Assembly: GCF_001298445.1 (NCBI RefSeq)
Contig: NZ_CP012036.1
Coordinates: 6,697,525 to 6,761,524, forward strand
DNA length: 64,000 bases
DNA from: Nostoc piscinale CENA21
GTDB taxonomy: Bacteria > Cyanobacteriota > Cyanobacteriia > Cyanobacteriales > Nostocaceae
Reading direction: 5' to 3'
The notes under the pieces are model-generated. The model did not search any database. It was given only the letters and a program-made list of their open reading frames with translations, and was not told where the DNA came from. Made by a program: the position numbers and the translations under genes. Position 1 is the first letter of the stretch. Every line of letters begins with the position of its first letter. This document shows positions 1-8,156 of this stretch, in pieces.

Positions 1-41
1 TCCAAACCCGTATCAAACAAGGATTCAACAGTGTTAGTCAT
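1..41 (-). CDS. 5' end of a gene running off the left edge, possibly a TPR protein
   Basis: An ATG at 41 on the minus strand opens a frame reading MTNTVESLFDTGL up to the window edge, so only about 13 codons are visible. The start lies downstream of the IscA-like gene on the same strand, separated by a heptanucleotide-repeat spacer. From memory, this N-terminus resembles cyanobacterial tetratricopeptide-repeat proteins encoded next to iscA-like genes. That is recall, not something the 13 residues can prove. Confidence 0.5.
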   Translation of the reverse strand, partial: MTNTVESLFDTGL

Positions 42-108
42 TAGTTAAGAGTCAATAGTCATTGGTCAATAGTCATTAGTCAATATAAAGAACAAATGAC
101 AAATGACA
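42..108. repeat. Short tandemly repeated heptanucleotides (STRR)
   Basis: The spacer is built from variants of the heptamer TAGTCAT/TGGTCAA and then AAATGAC. Such STRRs are well known in the intergenic DNA of heterocystous cyanobacteria. The same family occurs here at 9250-9332, 48433-48470, 49569-49595 and 56957-57000. Confidence 0.8.
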
Positions 109-114
109 ATCTTA

Positions 115-471
115 CTACACACCAAATGACTTCCCACAACCACAGGTTTGACTAGCGTTGGGGTTAGTGAACTGAAAACCGCCACCAATCATCGCATTGC
201 TATAGTCAAGCATCAAGCCATAAAGGTACAGCAAGCTTTTGCGATCGCAAACAATTTGAAAGCCGTCATAGTCAAAAACTTCATCCTGGGGGGTGATCTT
301 GCTCTTGTCTTCAAAGTCCATCATATAAGACATCCCGGAGCATCCACCTTGGCGCACTCCTACCCGCAGGCATAAATCTTGACCTTGTTGTGCTTGCAGG
401 AGTTTTACTTGGCGCAAAGCTGCTTCGCTTAATAGAATGCCACGTTGTTGAGGCTGCGTTGCTTGTGTCAT
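115..471 (-). CDS. IscA/SufA-family iron-sulfur cluster carrier
   Basis: This 118-residue protein has the HesB/IscA fold signature with three conserved cysteines: C44 in GGCSGMSY, and C110 and C112 in the C-terminal CGCGKSFGV. Family members bind Fe-S clusters or iron and deliver them to apo-proteins in the cytoplasm. The length is normal for the family. The ATG at 471 gives the usual short N-terminal tail before the domain. Cyanobacteria have several paralogues (SufA-like, IscA-like, HesB) and I cannot tell which this is. It is co-directional with the partial gene at the left edge and may share a transcript with it. Confidence 0.9.
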   Translation of the reverse strand: MTQATQPQQRGILLSEAALRQVKLLQAQQGQDLCLRVGVRQGGCSGMSYMMDFEDKSKITPQDEVFDYDGFQIVCDRKSLLYLYGLMLDYSNAMIGGGFQFTNPNASQTCGCGKSFGV

Positions 472-789
472 ATTTTGTTAACTCCTTAATAACTAGTAAC
501 CTTATAGAAACTTGTAATTGCTGCTGGGTTGATGGGTAATTTGTGTATATATTCTAGCGACATTGAGGCCAGAAATTGCCAATTGTAAACACTCCGTCAA
601 AAGCAGCCAAAGCTTTTTATTCTAGAATTGAGAGACTCGGTGTATTTAAACATTCGGTATTTTCAGAATTTCAGCCTTGTGGCAACCTGAGTCGCCATTC
701 CTCTTCAGGTGCAGCCCGGAAAATTTCTTCCCTGGCTAGCCATCCCCAACAGTTGATATGCAAATTGCTTCCTTTGATGAACTGACTCT
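472..789. other. Divergent intergenic region between iscA-like and DUF6930 genes
   Basis: About 318 bp separate two divergently transcribed genes, so promoters for both must lie here. I see no clear -10/-35 pair. A possible 30-codon minus-strand reading frame lies at 671-763 (listed separately). Confidence 0.5.
671..763 (-). CDS. Candidate 30-residue small protein
   Basis: On the minus strand a TTG at 763, preceded by AAAGGA about five bases upstream, opens a 30-codon frame. It begins MHINCWGWLAREEIF and ends RLRLPQG. The composition is protein-like, rich in Trp, Glu and Arg, and unlike random AT-rich spacer. It lies antisense to the leader of the DUF6930 gene. No family is recognised. It could equally be chance or the decayed end of a longer gene. 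Confidence 0.25.
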   Translation of the reverse strand: MHINCWGWLAREEIFRAAPEEEWRLRLPQG

Positions 790-2424
790 ATGACAAGTTT
801 TAATCGCTCTACCAATCGTCGGTTAAATAAATTACCTCAAATTCCTTCTGTATGGGAGGGCGATCGCCGTCCATTGTCATCGTCACCAATCCCGCATTCA
901 GACTCATCGGCCAATGGTGATTGTATTCTTTGGGTTGATGGCTCACAAGGTGTTGTTCGTGGCATGGATGTAGTACCTCCCGAAACAGGCCCAGAAGCAA
1001 TTGTTCGCACCCTAATGCGGGCAATGGAGCATCCCCACAGTCCGGCTAAACCTGCCAGACCCCAGAAAATTGTGGTCAAAGACCGAGAAATTCAATTTTA
1101 CCTGCGTGGGGTGCTGCAAGATTTAGATATTGTGATTGACTACGCCCCAGATTTACCCTTAATTGATGAATTATTTCGCGGCTTTGCAGAAATTGTTGAT
1201 AGCCAAATTCCAGATTTACCGCCACAGTATGCCCAAGCTTTGCAAGAAAAAGCATTTGCCCTTTGGCAAGCAGCACCTTGGGAGTTTTTGGAAGAACAGC
1301 AAATTATCTCAATTGAGATTAATAAATGGGATGTGGGTAAACTTTACGCCTCAGTCATGGGGATGTTGGGGATGGAGTACGGGATTTTGTTTTATCGCTC
1401 GGAAGAATCCCTGCAACGTTTTCGAGCCGCAGTTTTACAACATGAAGATTCCCAAGGGCGATTAGAAGAAGCTTTTCTCAAGCAAGATTGTCTATTTCTC
1501 ACTTTTGAAAGTCTCGATGCTGATGACGAAGATGAGGATCAAATGGACGATTTAGCAGAGATGGATTTATCAGAAATAGCCCCGACTTTTGGCAACATTC
1601 ACCCCTTAGAAGGACTGCGCTCAGTTTTATATGACGAAGAGGCGCTACTAGTGTATGTTGCTTTAGAAAGTTTATGTCGTTTTATTCGTGACCATCGTCG
1701 CCAGTTATGTGATGACATTTTCCCGGAACTCAGCCATCGCTATCGAATTTCTCTCCCAGAAGCAGAAAGCGCAACCAAATCAGTCTCGGTGACTGTTGCT
1801 TCTATGCCACAATTGGCTGCTGAGTTAGAGGAAATGGCTGGCTTTGGTGCAGATGAATCGGAAATAGAAACATCAGATTCCCCCATTTTTCGTTCTTTAC
1901 GCGATGATTTAATTCCCGAAGATTCTTTTCTCAGCTTGGGTGTGGTGTCTTGGGAAATGTTGGAATATCTCCGCAAAGGTGTAACTTATCATCCAGCAGG
2001 CGAAATTAAACAGGTAGGTGACGGATTACCTGTAATTTTGATTCAAACTTCCCGCCCCAAAGCCAAGACAGTAATTGAAAGTATTGAAGCTGCTGGTGGA
2101 CTCAAAGCAATTTGTTTTAATCCTGGCGCTGATCCGTTTGATGGCGATCGCTACGATTTGGGTTTGCTGCAAACTCAAAATGGTGAATTATTTTTATTTG
2201 GCGAATTTTTAGATGACGATCCCATCCATGTTGAAGCTCGCAAGAAATGGAATCAGAGGTGTAAGAATACCAAAGGTTACTGCGGTTTAATCATTGCCAA
2301 AGGATTAACCGGCGCAGCTCGCGGTAATCCTCAACTGCGTGATATGGTGGCTTTGTTTGAAGCGCGATCGCTTTCACCTAAAGATTTGGGTCTTGGCACT
2401 TTACAACTAATGCCACAACTTTAA
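790..2424 (+). CDS. DUF6930 domain-containing conserved cyanobacterial protein
   Basis: This 544-residue protein has no signal peptide or membrane segment. I recognise the general type as a conserved cyanobacterial protein annotated with DUF6930, whose function is unknown. The N-terminal 35 residues are polar and basic. Residues about 45-230 form a compact domain, an acidic linker (DADDEDEDQ) lies near 245-255, and a C-terminal domain covers about 385-544. It stands alone, with a possible hairpin terminator just after the stop. The ATG at 790 is the first in frame. The assignment rests on memory of the family. Confidence 0.75.
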   Translation: MTSFNRSTNRRLNKLPQIPSVWEGDRRPLSSSPIPHSDSSANGDCILWVDGSQGVVRGMDVVPPETGPEAIVRTLMRAMEHPHSPAKPARPQKIVVKDREIQFYLRGVLQDLDIVIDYAPDLPLIDELFRGFAEIVDSQIPDLPPQYAQALQEKAFALWQAAPWEFLEEQQIISIEINKWDVGKLYASVMGMLGMEYGILFYRSEESLQRFRAAVLQHEDSQGRLEEAFLKQDCLFLTFESLDADDEDEDQMDDLAEMDLSEIAPTFGNIHPLEGLRSVLYDEEALLVYVALESLCRFIRDHRRQLCDDIFPELSHRYRISLPEAESATKSVSVTVASMPQLAAELEEMAGFGADESEIETSDSPIFRSLRDDLIPEDSFLSLGVVSWEMLEYLRKGVTYHPAGEIKQVGDGLPVILIQTSRPKAKTVIESIEAAGGLKAICFNPGADPFDGDRYDLGLLQTQNGELFLFGEFLDDDPIHVEARKKWNQRCKNTKGYCGLIIAKGLTGAARGNPQLRDMVALFEARSLSPKDLGLGTLQLMPQL

Positions 2425-2436
2425 TTCCATCACCAT

Positions 2437-2486
2437 ATTCAGCATTTTCCCAAACCCCAGTTGTTTGGTATTTTTCCATGCTGAAT
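2437..2486 (+). terminator. Nested hairpin downstream of DUF6930 gene
   Basis: The outer arms ATTCAGCA/TGCTGAAT enclose inner arms CCAAAC/GTTTGG, starting 13 bp after the stop codon. No strong T-run follows, so termination is an inference. Confidence 0.4.
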
Positions 2487-2528
2487 TAACCTGCATTCGA
2501 TATATATAGCGGTAGTCAGAGATGTGAT

Positions 2529-2596
2529 GACAATTTGAAAGCTTGAATGCCAGGAATAGTAAGACTTTTCTTTCTGCCTCCTGCCTTCTGGTATAG
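2529..2596. repeat. Dispersed 68-bp repeat, copy 1
   Basis: This copy aligns without gaps to 34572-34639. Both begin GACAATTTGAAA, continue through AGTAAGACTT and a CTCCTGCCTTCT-type STRR segment, and end in TATAG. Both copies are intergenic. Confidence 0.7.
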
Positions 2597-3290
2597 CAAT
2601 ACAGTTCAGATCAGCCGATTGTTACTACTGCTGTTCCCCATTATCTGTTCCCTCTTTTCATCTCATGTCTGGTATCAGCACATCTGTGCAGAAAAACAAA
2701 ACGCTTCCTCGCCCCGCCTCCTGCGATCTTTATGATCAGTCTCTTACCGGACAAGATATTCAGTTCTCTTCCTCCAAAATCCCAAAATTTCAGGATTTGT
2801 TTAGCTGGCTAGTGAAGACAAGTATAAAGCAAATGTGTTTGGGTTTTTAGATGATTCTGCCCACTAATATTTGGGGCTTGGCTAAATTACTTTATGCAAA
2901 GTTCATGAAGCATAGATATGCTGGAATTTTTCGGTAATTTTTTCACTAAATTATGATATCTATCCCAATGATATTTTTTTGAACAGCTGAATGAGGAAGT
3001 TAAATAATCTTGGGAACTTTATCCTAAAATTTTGAAATTCTGATGCTTCTTGATAATCATCAAGGTTATTTTTCTCAGTAATTACTGAAAACTTTATTTC
3101 ATCTATTTTTTCCTTTATATTTTTTTTATAAAGCTCGATAAAGCTGCTAATCAAGGACTAAATGAAGATTATTTAAAGCCGAAAAATCATGGTTATAATA
3201 GCCTTAGCACTAAAAATCAAGCAACTATTCCCTTATGAAGTGAGTGCTGACTAAATAATTTTTAACTGGAACTTACAAGGAGGAAAGCTA

Positions 3291-3310
3291 AAAAAGCCTC
3301 AATGCTTTTT
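3291..3310 (+). terminator. Small terminator-like hairpin
   Basis: AAAAAGC and GCTTTTT pair across a 6-base loop. No gene ends just upstream, so if functional it would end an unannotated transcript. It could be chance in AT-rich DNA. Confidence 0.2.
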
Positions 3311-3362
3311 GCCAAGCGAATTGAGATTTATGCCTAAGTTTGTACAACATATTGATTGAAAT

Positions 3363-3411
3363 TCGTTTCATTAATTAGATGTTTATCATAATTGATAAAA
3401 TCATGAAACGA
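3363..3411. repeat. Nested inverted repeat (possible structured RNA)
   Basis: The outer arms TCGTTTCAT/ATGAAACGA (9 bp, perfect) enclose inner arms TTTATCA/TGATAAA (7 bp, perfect) with a 4-base loop. There is no coding context on either side. Confidence 0.4.
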
Positions 3412-4132
3412 GAATAGTGATGTGTGCGAAGCAAAACCATATTGGAAAGTTTACGAAAAGTTTTGTACGGAATTCGTAATCAACTCAAACATCACTGTAT
3501 TACTACTAAAAATAGTAATTCATCAAATCTCACATTTACCCAATTGAGATAAAGGAGTCAGCCAATCATTGATTAAATCATCAATCATAACTTTTTGATA
3601 TCTACACCCAATGAGTACCAAAAAATCATTGCTAAATTCAGGAAAAACTGTTGAATATGGGAGTAAACCCTTTTATGTGCGTACTATTGGGTAATTACCA
3701 GTCAAATATACACACCTGATAACTAGTAGATGTATTAGGGTCTGAAGTTATTTACAAAACTGTCTCTCCAACAGTGTAATCTGAACTGATGAAGCAGAAA
3801 AAATTAAAATACTTTTTCTGAATAAAAATATTGGTAATCTCGATTGAGTGAAGCTTAGGTATCTCAAATTAATTGATGAAATCTCATGTCAGGTTTTCTT
3901 GAAAACATCGTTAGTGCAATTGTTACAACTCATGAATGTACACCAAGGACTTTTCCTGCCACAATAGTGATCCCGTTCTGATTATCTTCCACAAAAATGA
4001 TGAATAATTTGACAAAATGATGATTTTTGTGTCTGTAGCATTGCTTGTTTCTTGACACAAACTCTGATAATCTTATACCTCCTTATCTGGAGTCTTTTGT
4101 TGTTTTGATGGTGTTAACATACAGCAGATAGC

Positions 4133-4306
4133 ATGATAATGACTAATAAAAAATGGGCCGTTAAACGTATCACTGTGAATCTAGCAACACAGGAAGCAGA
4201 GAAGCTAGAAAAATATTGTCAGCAGACAGGTAGACCTGCAACAGATGTAATTCGAGAACTGATTCGAGGATTACCAATATCTGATGACAATAAGGAAGCA
4301 AAATAG
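4133..4306 (+). CDS. Small ribbon-helix-helix (CopG-like) protein
   Basis: A 57-residue frame contains a strand-helix-helix pattern: KRITVNL, then AEKLEKYCQQTG, then DVIRELIRGL. This matches the RHH_1/CopG class of dimeric DNA-binding proteins. The alternating basic and hydrophobic strand at residues 11-17 would insert into the major groove. The start may be the ATG at 4133 or the one two codons later. It stands alone with no toxin partner directly adjacent, so it may be an orphan regulator rather than an antitoxin. Confidence 0.7.
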   Translation: MIMTNKKWAVKRITVNLATQEAEKLEKYCQQTGRPATDVIRELIRGLPISDDNKEAK

Positions 4307-4640
4307 ATAAGAAAAAGCATCTTAGATTGTCATTGCTTTGGCTAGAAATACCTATTATGCTTTTTCAGTCCACCTTTACTTCAGTTTGTGTAACCCCACA
4401 CAATCGTTTTGCAGGAAGTAAATTTAGCAATCAGGAATTAAATCAAGTAATAAAATAGCTTTTATTACTACTGGGTTAAACCCCATCGTGCATCTACATA
4501 CTGGTGGACTCCTGATCAATCTCTGACAACTAATTTCTAACTCAGCGAGTGTGAAACCTCGCAAATAGGCTTGATGCTAGTAGCAAATTCCGACACCAAC
4601 CCAGTTACAATTTGTAAAGAAACTGAAGAGGTAGAATGGA
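4307..4640. other. Intergenic region upstream of zds
   Basis: These 334 bp lie between the RHH gene and the zeta-carotene desaturase start. They presumably carry the zds promoter. I see no clear regulatory motif. Confidence 0.4.
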
Positions 4641-6081
4641 ATGCGTGTTGCAATCGTAGGTGCGGGATTGGCTGGACTAGCAACCGCTGTAGATTTAGCC
4701 GATGCTGGCTGTGAAGTCCAGATTTTTGAGTCCCGTCCATTTGTTGGTGGTAAAGTTGGCAGCTGGGTAGATGGCGATGGCAACCATGTAGAAATGGGTT
4801 TGCACGTCTTTTTTTGGCTGCTACTATCAATTGTTTGAGTTAATGGAAAAAGTGGGTGCGTTGTCACATTTACGCCTGAAAGAACACACCCATACTTTTA
4901 TTAATAAAGGCGGACGCATCGGTGCATTGGATTTTCGTTTTTTCACAGGTGCGCCTTTTAATGGTTTGAAAGCATTTTTCACGACTTCCCAACTATCTTT
5001 ACAAGATAAGTTACAAAATGCGATCGCCCTTGGTACCAGTCCCATTGTTAGAGGCTTAATAGACTTCGACGGGGCGATGAAAACCATCCGCAACCTAGAT
5101 AAAATTAGCTTTGCCGATTGGTTTCGTCGTCATGGTGGTAGTGAAGGTAGCATTAAACGGATGTGGAATCCCATCGCTTATGCGTTGGGATTTATTGACT
5201 GTGAAAATATTTCTGCCCGTTGTATGTTAACCATCTTTCAGTTTTTCGCAGTCAGAAGTGAAGCTTCTGTATTACGGATGCTGGAAGGTTCCCCGGAAGG
5301 GTACTTGCACAAACCAATTTTGGAATATTTGGCAGCCAGAGGCACACAAGTTTACACTCGTCGGCAAGTGCGAGAAATTCAATTTGCTGAAGTAGATGGA
5401 CAAACACGCGTTACTGGCATAGTAGTAGCTCAAGGTGATACTACAGAAACCATCACCGCAGATGCCTATGTCTGCGCCTGTGATATTCCAGGCATTCAGC
5501 GAATACTGCCTCCAGATTGGCGAAAATGGTCAGAATTTGACAATATTTATAAATTAGATGCAGTACCTGTCGCTACAGTCCAATTGCGTTTTGATGGTTG
5601 GGTGACAGAACTGCAAGATTCTGAAAAACGCAAACAACTCAACCATGCCGTAGGCATAGATAACTTACTATATACTGCTGACGCAGACTTTTCTTGTTTT
5701 GCTGACTTGGCATTGACTAGTCCCAGTGATTACTATCGCCCAGGACAAGGTTCGTTACTGCAACTGGTACTCACACCAGGAGATCCATTTATTAAGGAAA
5801 GTAACGAAGCGATCGCCCAACACGTCCTCAAGCAAGTACATGAACTCTTCCCCTCATCACGGGAACTTAATATGACTTGGTATGGTGTCGTGAAACTTGC
5901 CCAATCTCTTTATCGAGAAGCCCCAGGGATGGATTTATACCGCCCCAACCAAAAAACTCCTATTCCTAATTTCTTCCTCGCAGGTAGCTATACCCAGCAA
6001 GATTATATCGATAGTATGGAAGGAGCAACAATTTCTGGAAGAAGGGCAGCAAAAGCGATTTTAGAGACCATTAAGCAGTAG
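4641..6081 (+). CDS. zds: Zeta-carotene desaturase, frameshifted in this sequence
   Basis: This FAD-dependent desaturase converts zeta-carotene to lycopene in cyanobacterial carotenoid synthesis. Residues 3-30 hold the dinucleotide-binding motif VGAGLAGLATAVDLADAG, and GSYTQQDYIDSMEGA near the C-terminus is the FAD-binding desaturase signature. The frame breaks in a run of seven T at 4809-4815. Frame one ends at 4838, and frame two resumes with QLFELMEKVGALSHL. Six T would restore a continuous 479-residue protein, reading VFFGCYYQLF across the junction, the usual length for the plant-type (CrtQ-b) enzyme. A sequencing or assembly indel is the simplest explanation; true inactivation or transcriptional slippage cannot be excluded. 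An SRPBCC protein follows 24 bp later. Confidence 0.92.
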
Positions 6082-6105
6082 CGCACCCCAGAGGAACAAC
6101 AAAGA

Positions 6106-6552
6106 ATGTCAGATTGGCTAGAGCATAGCGTACAAGTAGAAGTAGAGGCTCCCATTGATTTAGTGTGGAGTCTGTGGTCTGATTTAGAACAAATGCCCCG
6201 ATGGATGAAATGGATTGATTCGGTCAAAATACCACCCGATGATCCAGAGATATCTATTTGGAAACTCAACACTGGCGGTTTGGAATTTACCTGGAAATCG
6301 CAGATTCTCAAAATTATTCCCAACCAAATTATCCAGTGGAAATCAATTGATGGTTTGCCAAATCAGGGAGCGATTCGGTTTTACGATCGCCATACTAGTA
6401 GCATTGTCAAGCTAACTGTGTCCTATGCTATCCCTGGCATTATTGGCAAAATCATGGATAACTTGTTTTTAGGCCGGGTTGTAGAATCAACAATTCAAGC
6501 TGATTTAGAAAGATTTAAAGAATATGCTTTAAATGCTAAAGCAAACTCATAG
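6106..6552 (+). CDS. SRPBCC (START-like) family protein
   Basis: The 148-residue protein starts with SVQVEVEAPIDLVWSLWSDLEQMPRWMKWI, broken here by a helix, which is the typical opening of polyketide cyclase/dehydrase-like or COQ10-type START-fold proteins with a hydrophobic ligand cavity. It follows zds by 24 bp, so the two are probably co-transcribed. In my recollection this pairing is common in cyanobacteria and suggests a role in handling carotenoids or other isoprenoids. No ligand is established by the sequence. Confidence 0.8.
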   Translation: MSDWLEHSVQVEVEAPIDLVWSLWSDLEQMPRWMKWIDSVKIPPDDPEISIWKLNTGGLEFTWKSQILKIIPNQIIQWKSIDGLPNQGAIRFYDRHTSSIVKLTVSYAIPGIIGKIMDNLFLGRVVESTIQADLERFKEYALNAKANS

Positions 6553-6594
6553 TAGAAAGCAGGAATAGCCATGAATATCCTGCTTTCTACTATG
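6548..6594 (+). terminator. Long perfect hairpin overlapping the SRPBCC stop codon
   Basis: A 17-bp perfect stem (CATAGTAGAAAGCAGGA and its complement) has a 13-base loop, and its left arm contains the TAG stop. There is no T-run after it. It probably ends the zds transcript or protects its 3' end. Confidence 0.6.
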
Positions 6595-6653
6595 AGGCGA
6601 GAAAAATATTCTAAGGCGATCGCACCCAATCTACTATGATCCTGTGTAAGCTG

Positions 6654-6726
6654 GCGATCGCCGATTTTATGTAAAATATTTTCTCACGCAGAGACGCAAA
6701 GACGCAGAGAGAATCAAGAGTTTTTT
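6654..6726. repeat. Direct repeat left of the toxin-antitoxin pair
   Basis: It consists of a HIP1 octamer, the near-palindrome ATTTTATGTAAAAT, then TTCTCACGCAGAGACGCAAA and an AAGAGTTTT end. The same order of elements recurs at 7554-7644 on the other side of the toxin-antitoxin genes, with an extra 18-base segment in the middle of that copy. The CAGAGACGCAAAG core is a dispersed repeat in related genomes as I remember them, and a reverse copy lies near 44237-44262. Confidence 0.75.
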
Positions 6727-6817
6727 AACTCTTGTGTGGCTTGGGTTAGACGCACGAAAAATTATGCCAAAATTACTTATTGACACAATATGCTAATTTC
6801 AGCATAATTTATAGTGC

Positions 6818-7228
6818 ATGGATACAGAACAAGAAAAACCACAGCTAAAAAAGTTTAAATCCATAGCCAGCGCACTTGATGATTTAAAAGAGTTCCCCGA
6901 AGACGTACAGGACGTAATGGGATATGCTCTTGAGTTGGCACAACGAGGTAAAAAGCACCCAGATGCAAAACCTTTACGCGGGTTTTCAGGTGCAGGTGTT
7001 TTAGAAATTGTAGATAATTTTGATGGGGATACTTATAGAGCAATATACACTGTTAAGTTTGAAGGTGTTGTGTATTTATTACACGCTTTTCAAAAGAAAT
7101 CAAAACATGGTATTGCTACACCAAAACAAGATATTGAATTAATAGAAAAGAGATTAAAAGTAGCTAAAGAGGATTATTTACAAGAGACTCAAAGGAGCGA
7201 TGGTAATAAAGATGGACAACCAAAATAA
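6818..7228 (+). CDS. RelE/HigB-like toxin (phage Gp49-like family)
   Basis: The 136-residue protein contains the Gp49-like/HigB core: LRGFSGAGVLEIVDNFDGD, then YRAIYTVKFEGVVYLLHAF and QKKSKHGIATPKQDIELI. Such proteins are ribosome-associated mRNA endonucleases or related toxins. It overlaps the downstream helix-turn-helix gene by 29 bp if the upstream ATG is used. The toxin-first order is typical of higBA-type modules. The N-terminal 25 residues are longer than in many homologues. Confidence 0.85.
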   Translation: MDTEQEKPQLKKFKSIASALDDLKEFPEDVQDVMGYALELAQRGKKHPDAKPLRGFSGAGVLEIVDNFDGDTYRAIYTVKFEGVVYLLHAFQKKSKHGIATPKQDIELIEKRLKVAKEDYLQETQRSDGNKDGQPK

Positions 7229-7541
7229 AGTTATTAGTGGTAGTGGTAATGTGTTTGCTGATTTAGGTTTGTCTAATTCTGAAGAACGTTTAGTTAAAGC
7301 AGAACTGGCGATGAAAATTAGTGAAATTATTACTAGTCAAAAACTAACTCAGGTTCAAGCTGCGGAAATTTTAGGTATAGATCAACCAAAAGTTTCTGCT
7401 TTAACTAGAGGTAAACTAAAAGATTTTTCAGTTGAAAGATTAATAAAATTTTTGAATATTTTGGGTAATGATGTAGAAATTAGAGTCAAACCTAAACCCG
7501 AAAATCGTCCTTCTGCTTCTACTACTGTAGTTTGCTTTTAA
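7200..7541 (+). CDS. HigA-like helix-turn-helix antitoxin
   Basis: The protein has 113 residues from the ATG at 7200, or 109 from the ATG at 7212. An XRE-type helix-turn-helix lies at about residues 48-75 (QKLTQVQAAEILGIDQPKVS), followed by LTRGKLKDFSVERLIKFL and a short basic tail. It neutralises the preceding toxin and probably represses the operon. GGAG at 7194-7197 is only 2 bp from the first ATG and 14 bp from the second, so the true start is uncertain. Confidence 0.87.
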   Translation: MVIKMDNQNKVISGSGNVFADLGLSNSEERLVKAELAMKISEIITSQKLTQVQAAEILGIDQPKVSALTRGKLKDFSVERLIKFLNILGNDVEIRVKPKPENRPSASTTVVCF

Positions 7542-7553
7542 CTGTTGTGTGGT

Positions 7554-7644
7554 GCGATCGCTGATTTTACGTAAAATATTGAATGAGTACGGGATGAATT
7601 TTCTCACACAGAGACGCAAAGGCGCAGAGAAAATTAGGAGTTTT
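7554..7644. repeat. Direct repeat right of the toxin-antitoxin pair
   Basis: Second copy of the element at 6654-6726. It has a HIP1 octamer, a perfect 14-bp palindrome ATTTTACGTAAAAT, an extra 18-base insertion, then TTCTCACACAGAGACGCAAA and AGGAGTTTT. Confidence 0.75.
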
Positions 7645-7737
7645 GTGTATCCAGGTGATCGCCCTTTTCTGCATTAGTGCGATCGCTTCACCCAACCTTG
7701 TATATTGAGAGAAGTAGGTCGAGTTTCCTTTCTTAAG

Positions 7738-7764
7738 CCAACATCTTTATAGATGTTGGGTTTT
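7738..7764 (+). terminator. Rho-independent-type terminator
   Basis: A 9-bp stem CCAACATCT/AGATGTTGG with the loop TTAT is followed by GTTTTG. It lies about 200 bp after the antitoxin gene and probably ends that transcript. Confidence 0.6.
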
Positions 7765-7879
7765 GCACTCACTCCAGCAAGCCTAACATTTTACTCAGAA
7801 CTTGTAGTTTTTTTTAAACAAGTAAATATTCCAGCATAAAACTGATATCTTTATTTTGCTGTATCTTTTTGTAGCAGGT

Positions 7880-8144
7880 ATGATGGATCATCATTCCGGT
7901 TTGAGTGAAACAGAAAAGGCAAAAGCCATTGAGCTTTTGAGAAATTCGGGATGTAGCTCTCATCTTAATCCCTCTGTGGGTTATGAAGAGTATATGTATG
8001 CTGCTGTTTTACGTTCTGATAGAACAATAGAAGAAATACAAAAAAATTTATGATCAATATCAGAAACAGTCTCAGGAAAAATGGGATGACAACAGAGATG
8101 ATCGAGAAGTTAGTATACAAATGCAAAAAGCTTTAGGACTTTAG
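7880..8144 (+). CDS. Hypothetical protein, apparent frameshift in an A7 run
   Basis: From the ATG at 7880 the frame reads MMDHHSGLSETEKAKAIELL and stops at 8051-8053, right after a run of seven A (8040-8046). The +1 frame continues without a stop as IYDQYQKQSQEKW and VSIQMQKALGL to a TAG at 8142-8144. Six A would give one 87-residue acidic, helical protein. The second half has the same protein-like composition as the first, which supports one broken gene. Family and function are unknown. Confidence 0.5.
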
Positions 8145-8156
8145 GAGGATTAAAAT

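Larger units (their letters stand above)
2425..4132. other. Long gene-poor, AT-rich region
   Basis: About 1.7 kb has no convincing gene. It holds a hairpin after the DUF6930 gene, a 68-bp dispersed repeat at 2529-2596, a nested inverted repeat at 3363-3411, a small hairpin with a T-run at 3291-3310, and scattered ORFs of less than 65 codons in AT-rich sequence. None of these ORFs has a good ribosome binding site plus a protein-like composition. It could contain decayed genes or small RNAs that I cannot resolve. Confidence 0.5.

Noticed and set aside
2547..2850. Two overlapping plus-strand frames after the DUF6930 gene
   Set aside because: They lie across the dispersed 68-bp repeat and STRR units, and their composition reflects the repeats.
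2960..3154. 64-codon minus-strand frame rich in Lys, Ile and Phe
   Set aside because: It has a TTG start, no ribosome site, and a composition that simply follows AT-rich DNA. There is no support beyond being open.
8040..8046. Programmed -1 frameshift at A AAA AAT in the small unknown gene
   Set aside because: The -1 frame leads to a short unlikely product. The protein-like continuation is in the +1 frame, which fits a one-base insertion error better.
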